64,000 nt of DNA, taken from positions 2,182,256-2,246,255 of the forward strand of contig JANPWX010000246.1 of NCBI GenBank assembly GCA_024734555.1, read 5' to 3'. Under the pieces are notes generated by a model. That model was given only the letters and a program-made list of their open reading frames with translations. It made no database searches and was not told the DNA's origin. Each line of letters begins with the position of its first letter. Positions within the stretch are counted from its first letter, which is position 1. The stretch comes from Trochalopteron elliotii. Taxonomy: Eukaryota > Chordata > Aves > Passeriformes > Leiothrichidae. A program made the position numbers and the translations under genes. Positions 41,201 to 54,088 of the stretch are shown piece by piece.

Positions 41201-42577
41201 CAATAAAAGCTGGTAGCAACTCAGTAAAACTGAATAGGTTTAAGTAAAATTATCAGCAACGCCTACATCCTTTAAACAAGAAAAGGGATGGATTCTAAGG
41301 GTATAAGGTAAATGACATAAAACTTTGTGCAAGGAACTTCTGATGGCATTTTAATTCAGATCTGTGTTGACAACGAAAGGGTTAGTTCATTTGGCATCTT
41401 TTATCTGCCTTCAGCTTTTGTATAGGCCCAGTATCTACTATTACCTTTGCCTTGCTATTGTAAATCTGAAGAAGTTTTATAACATGCATAGAATTAGATA
41501 AGCAATGCACTGGCATTTTTAAGAACTGTATAGCAAAATCATTCTAGAGGCATCCCAGGTAGTAATTATGTAGTCAAAAATCACTCCACTCAAATTAAAA
41601 TGAATCTTCCTCTGTGAGGCAACTTATGAGTGAAGAAGGCTTCGTTAGTTCATTGTGCTTCACAGCCTACAGGTAACAGAATTCTTCACAAGGAAATTTG
41701 GACTTTGTTGCAAAGGATTTGGCAATAGTAATTTTTACTCTATTTACATGAAATACAATAGTGCTAGAGAAAAATATGTGTTCAAGAAAGGATGTCATGT
41801 AAAAATGGTCTTTTTTGTCAGATTCCTTAGTACAAAATGAGTGGCTTTTTATGTAATTTCAAATCCTACATTTGTAGGAAGGCTCCTAGTGTTGGCAAGA
41901 GACCCATCCTGCAAGTCTCCTAACCCCACTCCCCTCACTGACTTCTTTTGGTGTTTATACTTTTTCATTAGATTATGCAAGCTTATTTACACACTGCATA
42001 TTTATCAGCCTTGAAATTACTTTTGTTGCAGTCAGTTGCTCAAAAGCTCTATGTTGAATGAACCCATGTCACTAGAAATGGTCAGCTTTGCCAAGAGCCA
42101 TGCAAGTTAACAACCTCATGGGTAACCTTCAGCTCTGGGATGCTGTCTAGTTTTGTTTGGAATTGTTGCTCTACCTTCCTTGTCATTATTTTTGCAACTT
42201 TTTTTGAAACAGATTACCCTGAGGTAATTGTGCAGGATTCTACATTTTGCCATAGCCTGGAAGATCTTCCTTCTTGCCATAGTGTTCCCTAGGGAAATCA
42301 GGAATGTTAATGTTGTTAGGTTTAGAATATCATTATGACTATATTTTGAAGAGATGGCAAGTATGACTGCTACTGTAGTAATACTTATGATGACTGATGA
42401 CTTGTAATATATATATATACATATATGGGTTTTTTCAAATGTGTGTAGGAGTATATACACAGAAGGAGAGAGGCAGAAAAAAAAATCCTTGTTCTGCATA
42501 TTCAGTTTGGTTTAGTTTTCTGATTAATTTCCCGTGGGTAGGACAGAGATTTCTAATAGTTGATTTTTATTCTCTAG
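35206..42577. other. Unrecognised sequence
   Basis: About 7.4 kb without a recognised gene or transposon. GC-richer segments are at 35400-35850 and 39920-40560. Both have open frames of 80-110 codons on both strands but no domain or consistent splice frame. A (TA)n tract is at 42407-42426. Confidence 0.5.
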
Positions 42578-42643
42578 GTTTGTTTTTTGTTGTTGGTTTG
42601 GTTTTGGGGTTGGTTGTTGGCTGTGTTGCAAGGGAGGGGGGTG
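42578..42643 (+). repeat. T/G-rich low-complexity block
   Basis: A short tract of T and G (GTTGTTGGTTTGGTTTTGGGG type) followed by GGGAGGGGGG. It is the third plus-strand T/G block of the window, smaller than those at 6.9 and 18.4 kb. Confidence 0.75.
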
Positions 42644-45369
42644 TTTAGATGCTTCTTTATTTTTTTCATTTAAAGAAAGGTGAGTTTTCTCTGGAAGCCA
42701 GGCAGCCTGACGTAGAAATATGTTGTATATGGATTTGGTACTTAAGGATTTCCCTGCATATCAGGAGAGGAGTAGGCAACTCAGGCTTCAGAACAGATTT
42801 GTCCTGTATTATACTAGTCCCAGCAGTGCTATTTTCCAGCTGTTAGAGGAGATCCAGGCATTTGCTTTCATTAAATACTATACCTAAATAATACTAAGCA
42901 AACTGAAATATTTGTGAATAACACAAAGTTTATCACCTGCTAGAAATGTTTTTTCCCAAATTCTGATTTTAAAATGTAATTAATAGATACTTTTAGTGAG
43001 GGCAATTACATGAGGATGTTTTTGTTCTTTTTGGGAGTAAATCATTTTTACCATGAAATTTACATTCATGCTTTGGCATTTATGTGTTGTTTGTATCTGG
43101 ATGTGAGGCTTGAAACAGTGGATTAAATCCACAGCATATTTTAGAGCTACTTTTGCAATGACAACTTCATCTCCAGCAAAATCTAAAAACCTTCCTATAA
43201 TTATATGATGTCCTGTAAATAAGCCGTCTCCAGAAGGTTTTAGAGAATTAAATAACCAAGGCAATATACAGTACAAAAAATAGTGCTGCAAAGACACAGT
43301 ACTGCACTTGAACAACAACAGCCAGATTAATTAAAAGATCAGAGACTGAGGAAATGGAAGAATGTAGTTTTAAGGGATCTGAAACGAGACAGAGAACAAA
43401 CTAAATGGAAGACTTTCTTTGAAAGAAGGAAAATCTTTGAGTGATAGATGAGACTGGGTGGCAAAAAGGTATCAGGCTCCCAAGAGGCAGAGCTGCCCAG
43501 GAAGCCAAAGTAGCCCCAGAGGCAATGCAGCATGGGCTAGAATTGAGCAAAGCCAGGCACAGAGTGCCAGGAGGACAGTGCTGACTCCTGACAGGGGTAC
43601 CTTGGACAGTCAGCGAGGACTGCAGGAGGGAACAGCCAGTTTTATTTTCTGTGCTTCTGCGCAAGCCCTGAAAAGGTGGCCTGTGAACAAGACAAGGGGA
43701 TGTGGAGCCGCACCATTTCCGATTGAGATGTCTTCTCAGAGGTAAGGTTGCACTCCACCCCTTCATCCCCTGGGCAGAGTAGCAGACTCCAGCTCTCCCC
43801 ATTTTGGAACTGATTTGGCCCTCTGTTGTCTTGGCCCAGGGTCACAACACTGGTGGCATCAGCCTGAATCAGGGCTGCTCCTTCTTGTCAGCAGCTCATT
43901 GCAAAGTCTTTGCAGGGTGCAATGGTGTGTTTCTTCTGGGTAGGAGGCAGTGACACCTCCAGGATGACACTGCCGACTTCACATTTTAAACACGTTGTTT
44001 GGAACTGAGCTGGTTAACAGGACGTGTCATTAACAACAAGAGCAGAACCTCTCTGGGAAACAGGGATACTTGCTATTATGTTCACTTGTCAGTTATTTAC
44101 TACTTTCTTTTTTCCTTGTGAAAACCACAGGTCAAGATTATTATACCATCAGAATGAGGTATGTTAGTACGAAACCATAAATGTCCACATTCAGAGAAAA
44201 TTATGGCGTGTCAGCAGTGCTACATGGTCTGTTACAATGTGACATTGCTTATGGTGAAACTCTGCTGAGAAAAAATTACTCTTCGGGAATGAAAAATTAT
44301 TAATAGGCTCCCAAACAAGTCTCTTAATAAAACATACACAACAGTTGGCTGAGACTTCACTTTTCTTTCTTTTTCTTTGCATTTTCCCTCTGTGGGGAGG
44401 GGTTCTGCCCCTCTCAGCTTTGAAGGTGGGTGACTTTCATAGGGAAATGTGTAAGACAGACAAATCATCACCTTCACTGTTTCTTCTTGTGTTGTTTCCT
44501 AAGTTGCCTTGTAGTAACTTTTCTATTTCTCATGATTCCAGGTTAACCTGGCAAAGAGAATCAGTGGTGAATGGATTCTACATCTGTTCTTACCTTTGTT
44601 TCAATGTGTGTAGTAATATTAATAATAATTTAATATTTAATATGATAATGCTTATTCTTACTCTCTCTGACACTCCAGAACTGGCAGATACATGACTGAA
44701 TTTTAGAGGTTACATACTTTCTATGGTCTTTGATAATTCGTTAGCAAATATAAAAGAGGAAAAGAAGAATTTTTCTTTTACTAAAAACCTAGGGAGGTAA
44801 AATGAGAACTAGAGAGAACTAAGAATGACTAATTACAGAAGTGGAACACAGCAGGAGAGAACTTAAGCTCACTTTTGTTTTAATAACTTCAAAATTCCTT
44901 GTATTGTATATGTAGAAGTAATGTTTTCATCTTTCCAAGCAAAGAAAAGAAAATCACTATTTGTTGTGAGTCATATAACAGTGTGCCCCTGAATTAGCTG
45001 TTTGCAGATGCATAGCTGCAGTGCCATCCACTGAGACATATGTAGACTGATCAGTCCTCAACCTACTTTTTCTATAATATCTATTTTTCCCTTCAGCTGG
45101 TATGCAGGCTGCTACAGGTATCTATTTTCATTTTTGTCTTTGCTGGATGGGTGGGGGTTTTTTGAAAATGTTTTCTCTTTTGTTGAGGCCAGAGGTTGCT
45201 AATGCTTCACAGATCAACCCAGACAAACTGCTAAGCTTCAAATTCCTCTAAATAAGTTCTCAATAATCTACCACTTCTCGTTCATCCTTCTGAGAGACAG
45301 TAAAACTCCTTCTATTATCTTTAAAGTTTCTCTGCTAGGTTGCATGGAATTGGGGAGCTTCCCATTGAC
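42644..45369. other. Unrecognised sequence
   Basis: No confident gene or transposon. A GC-richer patch at about 43450-43990 has a 95-codon plus-strand frame (43458-43745) that ends next to AGAGGTAAGG, a plausible donor. The minus strand is also open there, no acceptor is evident and the peptide is not recognisable. Confidence 0.5.
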
Positions 45370-45648
45370 CCTCCATGGGGCTGAATTAGAGGACATCCAA
45401 AGAAGAGCAACAAAGATGGTAAAGGGCCTTGAGGGGAAGCTGTATGAGGAGTGACTGAGATCACTTGGTCTGTTCAGCCTGGAGGAGACTGAGGTGAGAT
45501 CTCATTGCAGTTACAAATTCCTTGAGAGGGGAAGAGGAGATGCAAACACTGATCTCTGCTCTGTGGTGACCAGTGACAAAACCTGAGGGAATGGCCTGAA
45601 GTTGTGTCGGAAGAGGTATAGGTTGGATATTAGAAAAAGGTTCTGTTT
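45370..45648 (+). mobile_element. CR1 LINE fragment, internal, lacking the 3' end
   Basis: Plus-strand CR1 sequence with the blocks GAGGACATCCAAAGAAGAGC, TTGGTCTGTTCAGCCTGGAG, TCTGTGGTGACCAGTGACA, GAATGGCCTGAAGTTGTGTC and GGTTGGATATTAGAAAAAGG in the normal order. The match stops just after AGGTTCT, where the usual CTTCACC block and the remaining 3' terminus should follow, and unrelated sequence takes over. CR1 copies are normally truncated at the 5' end, so the lost 3' end points to a later deletion or rearrangement. It is non-coding. Confidence 0.92.
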
Positions 45649-46621
45649 ACACATGATATCTCTAGCCAAAGGATCAAAATGCATTTGCATAGGCCAGGTC
45701 TTAGAATGTGAAGGAATCACCTGCTGTGTTGCATGCCTCCTGCCACTGAAAGTGAACAGACCTTCTCTGTTTTTTCCCAGACTGATAAACTCCCCTCTGC
45801 TCTGTTCCTCAATTTCCACTGTATGATGCCAGCATATCTCATGCCCTAGGGCGGGTAAACTGATATACTACTTTGCTTTTCCCTGTCCTTTCTCATGAGA
45901 TGCTATTCATCTCAGGATGTCATTACATAATTCTGCTGGGACAGTGCTGAAGTCCCCTCAGACAAAATCCAGTCTTGAGGAGGGGCCTCATCTCTCAGCA
46001 GATGGAAGGAGATACAGGATGTAAATTTTGTCCCTTGCAATCTGCATAGTCATGCAGTGAAAATTTTTGAGTACCTGTAAGAGCACTTAATTTTTGCTGT
46101 TTTCCCAGATTACCTTTCGCCTTCAGCAAGGCATGATAAGTTATTGACAGAAGGTCAAGTCTTTTTCTTCTGTTCCAAGGATTAACAGTGTGGCAATGTA
46201 GAAAGTACATGCTTCTTAGTATTTCTACTGCCAGCAAGGAGCAAGAAGTTATACTTTCTGTATAAAGCCTTCTGTTTCATCAGGACTGCTATCATGTGTG
46301 CTGAGCTAGTGGCTCTGGGCTTAGGCTGGCAGGGTTGGCCTCTCTGGCATAGTGGTTCAGTACTGGTTAGTTCATGGGTGAGCTCTTCACTAGTATTAAT
46401 TACAAAGTAATATGATAGGATTACTGGTTTGCTTAGTTCTTTTCTAACCCAGACAAATATTTGATGCCAGGTCTTGGACCATCCCCACTGTTCACTGTCA
46501 TGTGCTGGCTACCTTGAGCATCCTCAGAATCTGCTAAGCTATGTGAAGAATACAGAGCAGTAACAGAGTCCTTTTGTCTCATTGGTCTGAGCATTTCCTG
46601 GATGACTTGGCTGGAGTCTTT
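45649..46621. other. Unrecognised sequence between a CR1 fragment and an LTR
   Basis: No gene is seen. The first 180 bp directly follow the broken end of the CR1 copy and could be what replaced its 3' end. Open frames of about 75-120 codons occur on both strands without domains. Confidence 0.5.
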
Positions 46622-46626
46622 CACAT
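46622..46626. repeat. Target site duplication, left copy
   Basis: CACAT, identical to 47177-47181 on the other side of the solo LTR. Perfect identity is consistent with a fairly recent insertion. Confidence 0.88.
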
Positions 46627-47176
46627 TGTGATGGTTTGAAAGCAAAACTAGTGAGAGGCTCCAAGTCAGAAATACAATTTAATAGGAAAAGAAAAAAAGA
46701 AATAAAATAAATGCAATAATACAAAAGACCCCTGACAGAGTCAGAATACAACCTGAGCAAGATGATGGAAGCAGCAATCCCGTAGAAAGGTCTGGTAGCT
46801 CTGATCCTCTGTAGATCCAGTGGGTAAGGTACCCAGTATTGTCCCAGATCCCAGATTATATGCAGGTGAGAATGCTTGGCTCCTCCCCCTGGATGGAGCA
46901 TCTCACAATGGAATAATGAGTCATACAGGGGGGTCCTTGATGGCCTATTAACGGGAGATAACTCCTGGTGGGAGTTATCTGTAAGTCATCAGCAGGCCAT
47001 TAACAGAAAACACGTTATCAAAAGATCCATTAGCAGAGGACACCTTAACAAAAGACACCCTAACAGAAAGAGGGAGGGGAGAGTCTGGAAGAATGCTGCT
47101 TCAGCAATAGGTTTCCACAGTTCATGAAGATGGTGGTAGAATACTCCGTGCACGTTCTACACCACAACCCAGGACA
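46627..47176 (-). mobile_element. Solo LTR of an endogenous retrovirus
   Basis: A 550-bp LTR on the minus strand. Read in its own direction it starts TGTCCTGGGTTGTGG and ends CATCACA, so it has the canonical TG...CA ends. It is flanked by a perfect 5-bp direct repeat CACAT (46622-46626 and 47177-47181), the host target duplication. A polyadenylation signal ATTAAA (minus strand) is at 46678-46683. A TATA-like CATATAAT is at about 46855-46862. These give roughly 310 bp of U3, 180 bp of R-like sequence and 50 bp of U5. No internal viral sequence adjoins it, so it is the remnant of recombination between two LTRs. Five-base duplications are common for ERVL-type elements, but the family is not settled here. 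It has no coding capacity. Confidence 0.9.
46999..47070 (-). promoter_or_regulatory. Enhancer-like tandem repeats in the LTR U3
   Basis: Five imperfect units of 15-16 bp in a row, the last one partial. On the plus strand each is close to ATTAACAGAAGACACC; variants include TTAACAAAAGACACC and ATTAGCAGAGGACACC. They lie about 140-210 bp upstream of the TATA-like box in LTR direction, where retroviral enhancer repeats normally sit. The function is inferred from position only. Confidence 0.6.
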
Positions 47177-47181
47177 CACAT
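47177..47181. repeat. Target site duplication, right copy
   Basis: CACAT, matching 46622-46626. Confidence 0.88.
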
Positions 47182-50100
47182 GTCCTCAGATACCTGATGT
47201 TTGACGGATAGAAAGACCCACTCCCCTTGGTGTTCTTCTCCAAATACTTGTAAAGAATTGAATGTACCTTAATATCATATTGGTGGATTGTCTCTACCTC
47301 AGCTCTGTTTCTCCTGCAAGTGTCCTTGCTGAAGCTTTGACACTTGGTTCAGTTTACACTTCACCTCTGGATCCTGGCTGGTGTTTAAAACAGATTGAAG
47401 TCAGCAGTACTTATGAAATCTCTATCAGATATACTGATGAGCCTCATTGCCTTTCTTAATACGATGGGACTTCTCAATGCCACAGGAAGTGATAATTTTG
47501 TTCTAGGGTAAACAGGGTGTTGTGTTTTTGACAAGTTCTAGATAGGAATTATTCCTATTAAATAGAAATTTATATTGAGAACTTTGTTCCCTGATTTTAG
47601 GACTGTGAAGCCTTCCAGCTGAAGCGTCTCCTCCCTGAAAGTAGGCTACTGAATCTCTCATTAGGTGTGATTACATTTCTATCAGACCAGTCTTAATGAC
47701 TCCTCTTTGGTTAACACAATCAAGTGTTTCAGGAAGCTTGGGCTGCATAGAAAGAAAGCAGAAGACTTATTGCTTGAGCTCTAATCACCCAGCACCTTGA
47801 GGGCACCATCTTCCTGTCATCTGCCAAAACTGCTCTCACACCTTGGCTTACCCTGCACTTCTGCCATGCAATGTGGAGGATGTCCCTCATGTCCACTGCA
47901 GACAGACACTGAAAGGCAGTCTGCTCTTTCATGGCTATCCTAGGGGCCGTATTTTTGTGTAGCAGTCACAGATTGCCTCCATGACATATTAATAATGCTT
48001 GGCCACCATTCTTCAGGCTAATCATGCCACTTAGCTGTGCTGCAGGAGATTACATTTCAGTGATTCCCCCATCCAGCTAGAAAACTAATTGGTCATACTG
48101 GTCTAATAGCAAATTTGCAAATTTAACAGCTGAATTGCTGGCAGTTTGTTCTGGTAGTGCTGAATATCTTGTTCTTTGCTACATTCACACTGCAGCTCAC
48201 TCCCATCTAGAAATGATGAGGTAGGTACAACTATGGTCTGGATTGGAAAGGAAAAGGTTGACCAGTCACACTATCCAGTGCTAATGAGGAAACACTGGCA
48301 GAAGGGAATAAGCTGTATCTTTCTTCTCCCTTGACAGGCAAATTCATTCTTCTTTTCTCATTTCTGGGTTCTCTCAGTTTGAGCCTAATCTTCTCATCCT
48401 ATGCATTAACACACCTCATTTTTAGTTAGTCCCAGAGTGACCTTCCTATCTGGAAGTATTTATGTATGTTTAGATTGTGTCTCTGCAGTGGTGCCTTGTA
48501 AGCTGGAAACATCCACAAAAGTTTTGTCTCTGATTAAATGACTCCTTTATTTTTCCGAGGTTATCTATAGCGTGGAACTTCTGAGTTAATAATGTAAGTA
48601 ATTATTTCTTGTGCTGAGTCTTTCCCTCTTTTTTGAGAGGAGGATAAAACAATCCAGCATCTGTTTTTAGTCCCATTCTGTCAAGAACAAAAATTGCTCA
48701 GAATCTTTACTGTGTGTTCAAATGTTTCAGCCACTGTATTCAGCCACTGTGTCCTCACTTCATTTTTACCTTCATGTCTGGGTGGGCAAGCTCCTGGGAA
48801 GACATCAGATACATCTTGAGGGATGGGAAATCACAGTATGATGCTGAGCTGGCATATGTGTCTGCCTGTGTTGGCCCAGGGATTTCCCAAGCTGATTCTC
48901 CAGTCACCTGCCCCCAGCACCATTCTCTCTTCCTCTGTGTGCTGGGTTTCCTTGAATTGCTTTTTGTTTTAGTGCAAGGAGGTGGTACTAACATACTGGT
49001 GATGTCATGAGGGAAACATCATCACCTTGAGCAAGGGTGATGAAAGAGAAGGTTCAGCTAAATCCACTACATTTTCTTTTGGTTTATTTGATTTAGCCTT
49101 TCATTAGATGAAAAAAACACACTTCCAACTTCAGGCTACAAAGAAATTCACACTATTTAAGATCACTTTACTGTTCTGTAACTTGCCCACTTCGAGTAAA
49201 TGAGAAGCAAATCATGGCCTAAAGATAACGCCAGTCACAAGAAAGGACAGAGACACAGGAAAAGTAAAGGAAAAATACAGATGAAAAAAAAAGATACAAA
49301 GCACATGAATGATGCTTCATTACTCTTTGTAGCTTAAGTTATCCCTGAACAAAAAATTAGCCTCAGCCTTCAAAGACACATCATGGAGTGGTTTAGGTGT
49401 GGTCAATCTCAGCTTTGTTCTGAGCTGTAAGATGCTCTGTGGAGACCTTCAGCAACTTCTCTGCCATGAGTACATAAGGAGATTGAAACTCCTAAGGATG
49501 AATTTCTGGAGTGAGGCTTGTCTCCATAATTCTTACAAAGACTCAACAGAGAGTATGGAGAATAGTTGCAGTCTAACCTAACTACATTCTCTGTAAAAAT
49601 TAGTGGATAAAAGAATGAACCTGTTAATGACAGAGATGACAGCCTTGAAATGTTAGTACCAGTCTAGCTGTTCGCATATTGAACTCCAGTTTTCCCCTTG
49701 CTCAGAAAATGGATTTTTCATTGCTTAAACTCTGTGTGCTGAAAAACACAGGTCTCTGGGACAGTAAAAACAAACTGGATTTTCTTTAGGGAGCATGCAG
49801 TTGTCAATAGGTCTGATCTGTCTCTGCAAGAGGAGGCCAAAAGGCATGGGGATCACTAATTTGCATGTTCTGCCATTTTTAAAAAGGTGTTTTCTTTCGT
49901 TGTCATCATGACCATGTGTGTTGAGTGTAAAATAATTCTATATAACACAGAATATCTTACATTTACCATGACTAATGTGGTAAGATCAAGTAAAGAGGCT
50001 TTCTTGAGTAGTCATTCAAGGTAAAATGAGTAATGCCCAGGCACTGCACCACATAAGTCTCAGCCTGGTTTTCCTTCTATTGGTTTAAAGCATAGAGCTT

Positions 50101-53100
50101 TAAGGTCAAACAGGTCTCTGAAAGAAATTTGATCCTTTATATTAAAATCAACTCTGTCTACATCAGACATTTTAATTGTGCATGTATAGATACTTTTGCT
50201 TAGAGAGATAAAATATTAAACTCATAATGAATAATGCAGCTGTCTCACAGTACTGTGATCTTTATGTGAATAAAGAAGCCATAAATTGCCTGGGTATTGA
50301 ACTGGCACAGCATTTCCCAGTTTAATTTGCCAGTGATTTCTGCAGTGACAGCTTATGCAGGGGCAAGTTGGATGACGTAATGTTGAAAATTGTATGGTTT
50401 TTAGAGAAGAAATGGTTTTTTTCCATCTCCCAATGCAGGAATAGGGCTGTGCAGTTGTCTGTTCCCTGACAGCTAACACAGCTGTGTGGACAGCCAAGGT
50501 TTAATGTAGCTCTGCACATCACTGGGGAGAGGAGAAGTCAATAGATGGAAACACCCATGTGAAATTACATCTTGAGCCATGAAAATAAAATGGACAATGC
50601 CTTAGGTAAAGAGCTTTTCAGTAGTGACCTTTGGTTTCTAGGCTTTTTTTTTGGTGATGCATTTCACTTCTTTCTCTTGCCACACAATGTCACTATCTCT
50701 AGCTGACTGCTGGTTTTCCTATTGAGTTTCAGCTACCCCATCCATTCCTTCCTTGCCTTTCCTCCATCCTATAACAAGTATAACCTAGCCTGCTGGCTGC
50801 AGTCTGACTGCTGGAAAATGTTGCTTTTTTCCTTCAATTCTTTTGCATATGGACGTATTTTTTCTTTCATTTTTAGGTAGAAATAGATGCCTCCAAATTT
50901 TTTTCTGAAAACATCTCTGCTGCTGAGGTTGCAGTTACACAGAGGTTATGTCCTTTAATCATCAGGATTAAGGTGGAATTTTCATTCCAATTTGTCTTGC
51001 TGTGAACTGAGCCCTAGCACATTTCTTCTTTAAAGAAAAAACTTTAAAAAGGGAGAATTTCACTTTTAAAATTAATCACCATGACAACCTTTACAGTGAG
51101 TTTCCAAACATAGGAAGTTGCCTTTAAGAAGCATCCTCAGCTAAGAGAAAGGTGAGTTTTTACAGTTTCTAGCAATGTTCCCATAGAATAAAAGGTTTTA
51201 CAAGAATCAGTTAGAGGGACTTTTATATGCAAAAGGAAGTTAAATGATCCTGGTGATTTTCATGTTTTTTAATAAGGATGCTGCATGCTAACTAATCTCA
51301 TCATAATGCTGGCTTAAAATAGACTCGGAGACCTAGATAGAGCCTGGTGGTAAAACTTGTGATATCACTAGATTTCATCTAAGTAGATATTTAGTTAACA
51401 ATTTGCCAACATTTCTCTCACACTTAAAATATTACTTTTCTTTTTTTCTACTTCTGGACTGCCTTTTAGTGCATATTCAGAATCTTAGTAATAAATATTT
51501 TTAAAATCAAAAAAGAAAGCGAGGTAACAGAATAGAGCGGGAGAAAACAAGTTGTTTATACATTAAAAGAAGAAAATCCTTCACACATTAGAGTTCAGTG
51601 AAATGTAACTTTAACAGTCATCTCTTATTTCTCTCAGTTCTCAGCTGGATTATTTTATATCCTATTTTTGGTCCGTATTAGATCCAAGGAATATGTAATT
51701 TCTTTTCCCACTGGAATTTCCCCAGTGAACATATTGTACATCAGATGGAATCTTGACATTTTTCCTGAAATGGTAACTCTGGTGTGTTGTTCTGAAATAA
51801 TCAAAATAACAGCATTTTAGAATTAAACTTTCTATGTCCGAAATAGTTGTGAGACTGAGAGAAGAAGCTTACATCCAGAGAACTTCAGTCTCTGGGCAGA
51901 TTTCAGATTTCCAGGTAGGAGGCTGATGGACTGGCAAGAGAAAGCCATTTTTTATCAAATTGCAAAAATACCATGGAAAACTAAAAAAAAAAAGCCATCC
52001 GGTTGGTTCTACCAAGGTTGAATATAATGATTCAAAAGTGTACCAGGGTGTGTGGGAGTGTTCCCACACTGCATGTAGGAAGCAGTAGGGCAGGTCAGAA
52101 GAGGACTTTCTTTTCTCTTTTCATGCAGTCTGTAACTGTGAGGTCTTGAGCTGCCCACAGGAGGCAGTCTGAGCCACACGGCCGGAGTGTGGAGTGGGCA
52201 TGGTGGGCTTCGTCCATGAGCTCACCCCCCACGTTTATTTATTCAGCTGTATGGCCACAGTTGTATTTCACTGGTCTTGTTCCCTGCTTGCAAAAAGCAA
52301 ACTGGTTCTGCTGGGATTAGGACTAGCTGATGCTGTAAACACACCAGTACTTCTCCATGCACTGCATATCTGGAAGAAACAGATTATAAAGCACCTCTAA
52401 GCAGGTTTAAGTTTTAGAAAGACTTTTTACAATTTATTACATTAATGTAGCAAGTCATTTAAAGGTGACAGCCTTAAGTTCAATACCTGAGTAGCTCAAT
52501 TAAAAATAAGCGCAGATAAAAATAAGCTCAATTACTGCATTACTCATGTTATGTAATATCTTCAGAAAAGTTTAACTTTTACACCAAACTTAGCAATAAA
52601 GTTATTAACACTTATCTGAAATGCTTGCTCTTTTGAGATATTTTTGCCATGACGCAGTATTTTTATTTCATGTGAAACGTGGGTAAGCAAAAGTTGCCTT
52701 TTGTGCTTTTGTAATGGAGAATAGGATCAGTGTGATCTGAAGGGTTGTTTTTGCTTATGTGCACAGGGTCCTGTGAAGAGCTTTGTATTCAATTCCAAAG
52801 TCAGCTGAAGGTGTAAGGTCAGCAAGAGGTTCAGCAAGCAGTACATTTGCAAAATATCATTGAGGCATGGAATGATGTCTGTAAGAAAGCTGGTAGTGGG
52901 TCATGCCAAGTGACTGCAAGTTGAACAAGAATCTTTCAAACAACAAGTGACTGTTGTGAATTACTGTGGCCAAGTTCCTGAAAAATTGGCTCACGGACTG
53001 ACCGTATGCATGTTGGCAGATGTTTCCTTCTCCAACCCTTCTGATAGATGGGACTATAACTGGGTCACAATCTTTCTCAAACCATCCATTAGCAAGTAGT

Positions 53101-54083
53101 AAAACCTAGTGCATAATCATTTTTACTGAGAAAGTCATGTTGTCTTGTATTTACAAACAATACACGTTTATTTCTATTGAATGAATGAACAGCAGACTTT
53201 GTGCATCATAAATAACAATTACAGTTTCAGAATAAATGAGATGAGATGAAATGAGCTGTGCCCTGGCACAATAAGAGAGGAAAAAAAGAATTTTCATACG
53301 TTTATATTATCTTGCACTGTTAAAAATGAGAAAGCAAGCAGAGAGGGATTTATCACTTTGGATGAATTAAGAACATATATGGTCTTTGTATTCATTGAAT
53401 GTGAATTTAGAGTCAGCGAAAATAATCAGTGAATTTTAAATTGCAGGTATTCAGAAACTGGATTGCAGTAACTGCTTTGAAATATTTTCTTTTGATGGAA
53501 GATAATACAGAAAACCTTTTGACATATACCATTAAATTTCAAGAAGGAAAAAACAGTTATGGAATTAATAGGCGCACCAAATATCTCAAGCATATTTGGA
53601 CAGCAATTTTTAGGATTTACAAATGTTTATGCATCATGTTTGTGTTTCGCCTCATGTTTTGGTTCTGATATATTTATCTATAAAATGGGTTGTTAACTGG
53701 AAGACTTGAAAGAAAGGCTCAGTATTGTCAATGATTAAACTGTTTTCATCTTAATTGGCTTAGATTTACTTTTTTTTTCACTTTTTAAAAGTCCCATAAT
53801 GGAAAAATGCATTTTGAGAGAAATAAGTTTTCAGAGTTGCAAAGCCAAAACCCAGCAGTTTTTGAGAGTGTGTTACAATCAGTTCCTTGCCATGGCTTGA
53901 TCACTGAAGGTGCTGTTGTCAGAAGTCATTAAATGTAGACCATGCCCAGTTTTCAACAAGGAGAGATGCCACATAAGGAGATCGAAAACTTCATGAACAT
54001 TATCTGGAATTAGAGAAAATGCTAACAGATTATGTTCTTATCTAATAATAATTTTCTCACATTTTCATCCACTTCAGTTCTAA
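47182..54083. other. Unrecognised AT-rich sequence
   Basis: About 6.9 kb without a recognised gene, RNA or transposon. Open frames are all under about 100 codons with no domain. A short hairpin, GTGTGGGA paired with TCCCACAC, lies near 52050-52070. Confidence 0.5.
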
Positions 54084-54088
54084 CTAAT

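Noticed and set aside
42116..42499. A 127-codon minus-strand open frame with isoleucine/tyrosine repeats
   Set aside because: The repetitive part comes from a TA dinucleotide tract and the remainder shows no domain.
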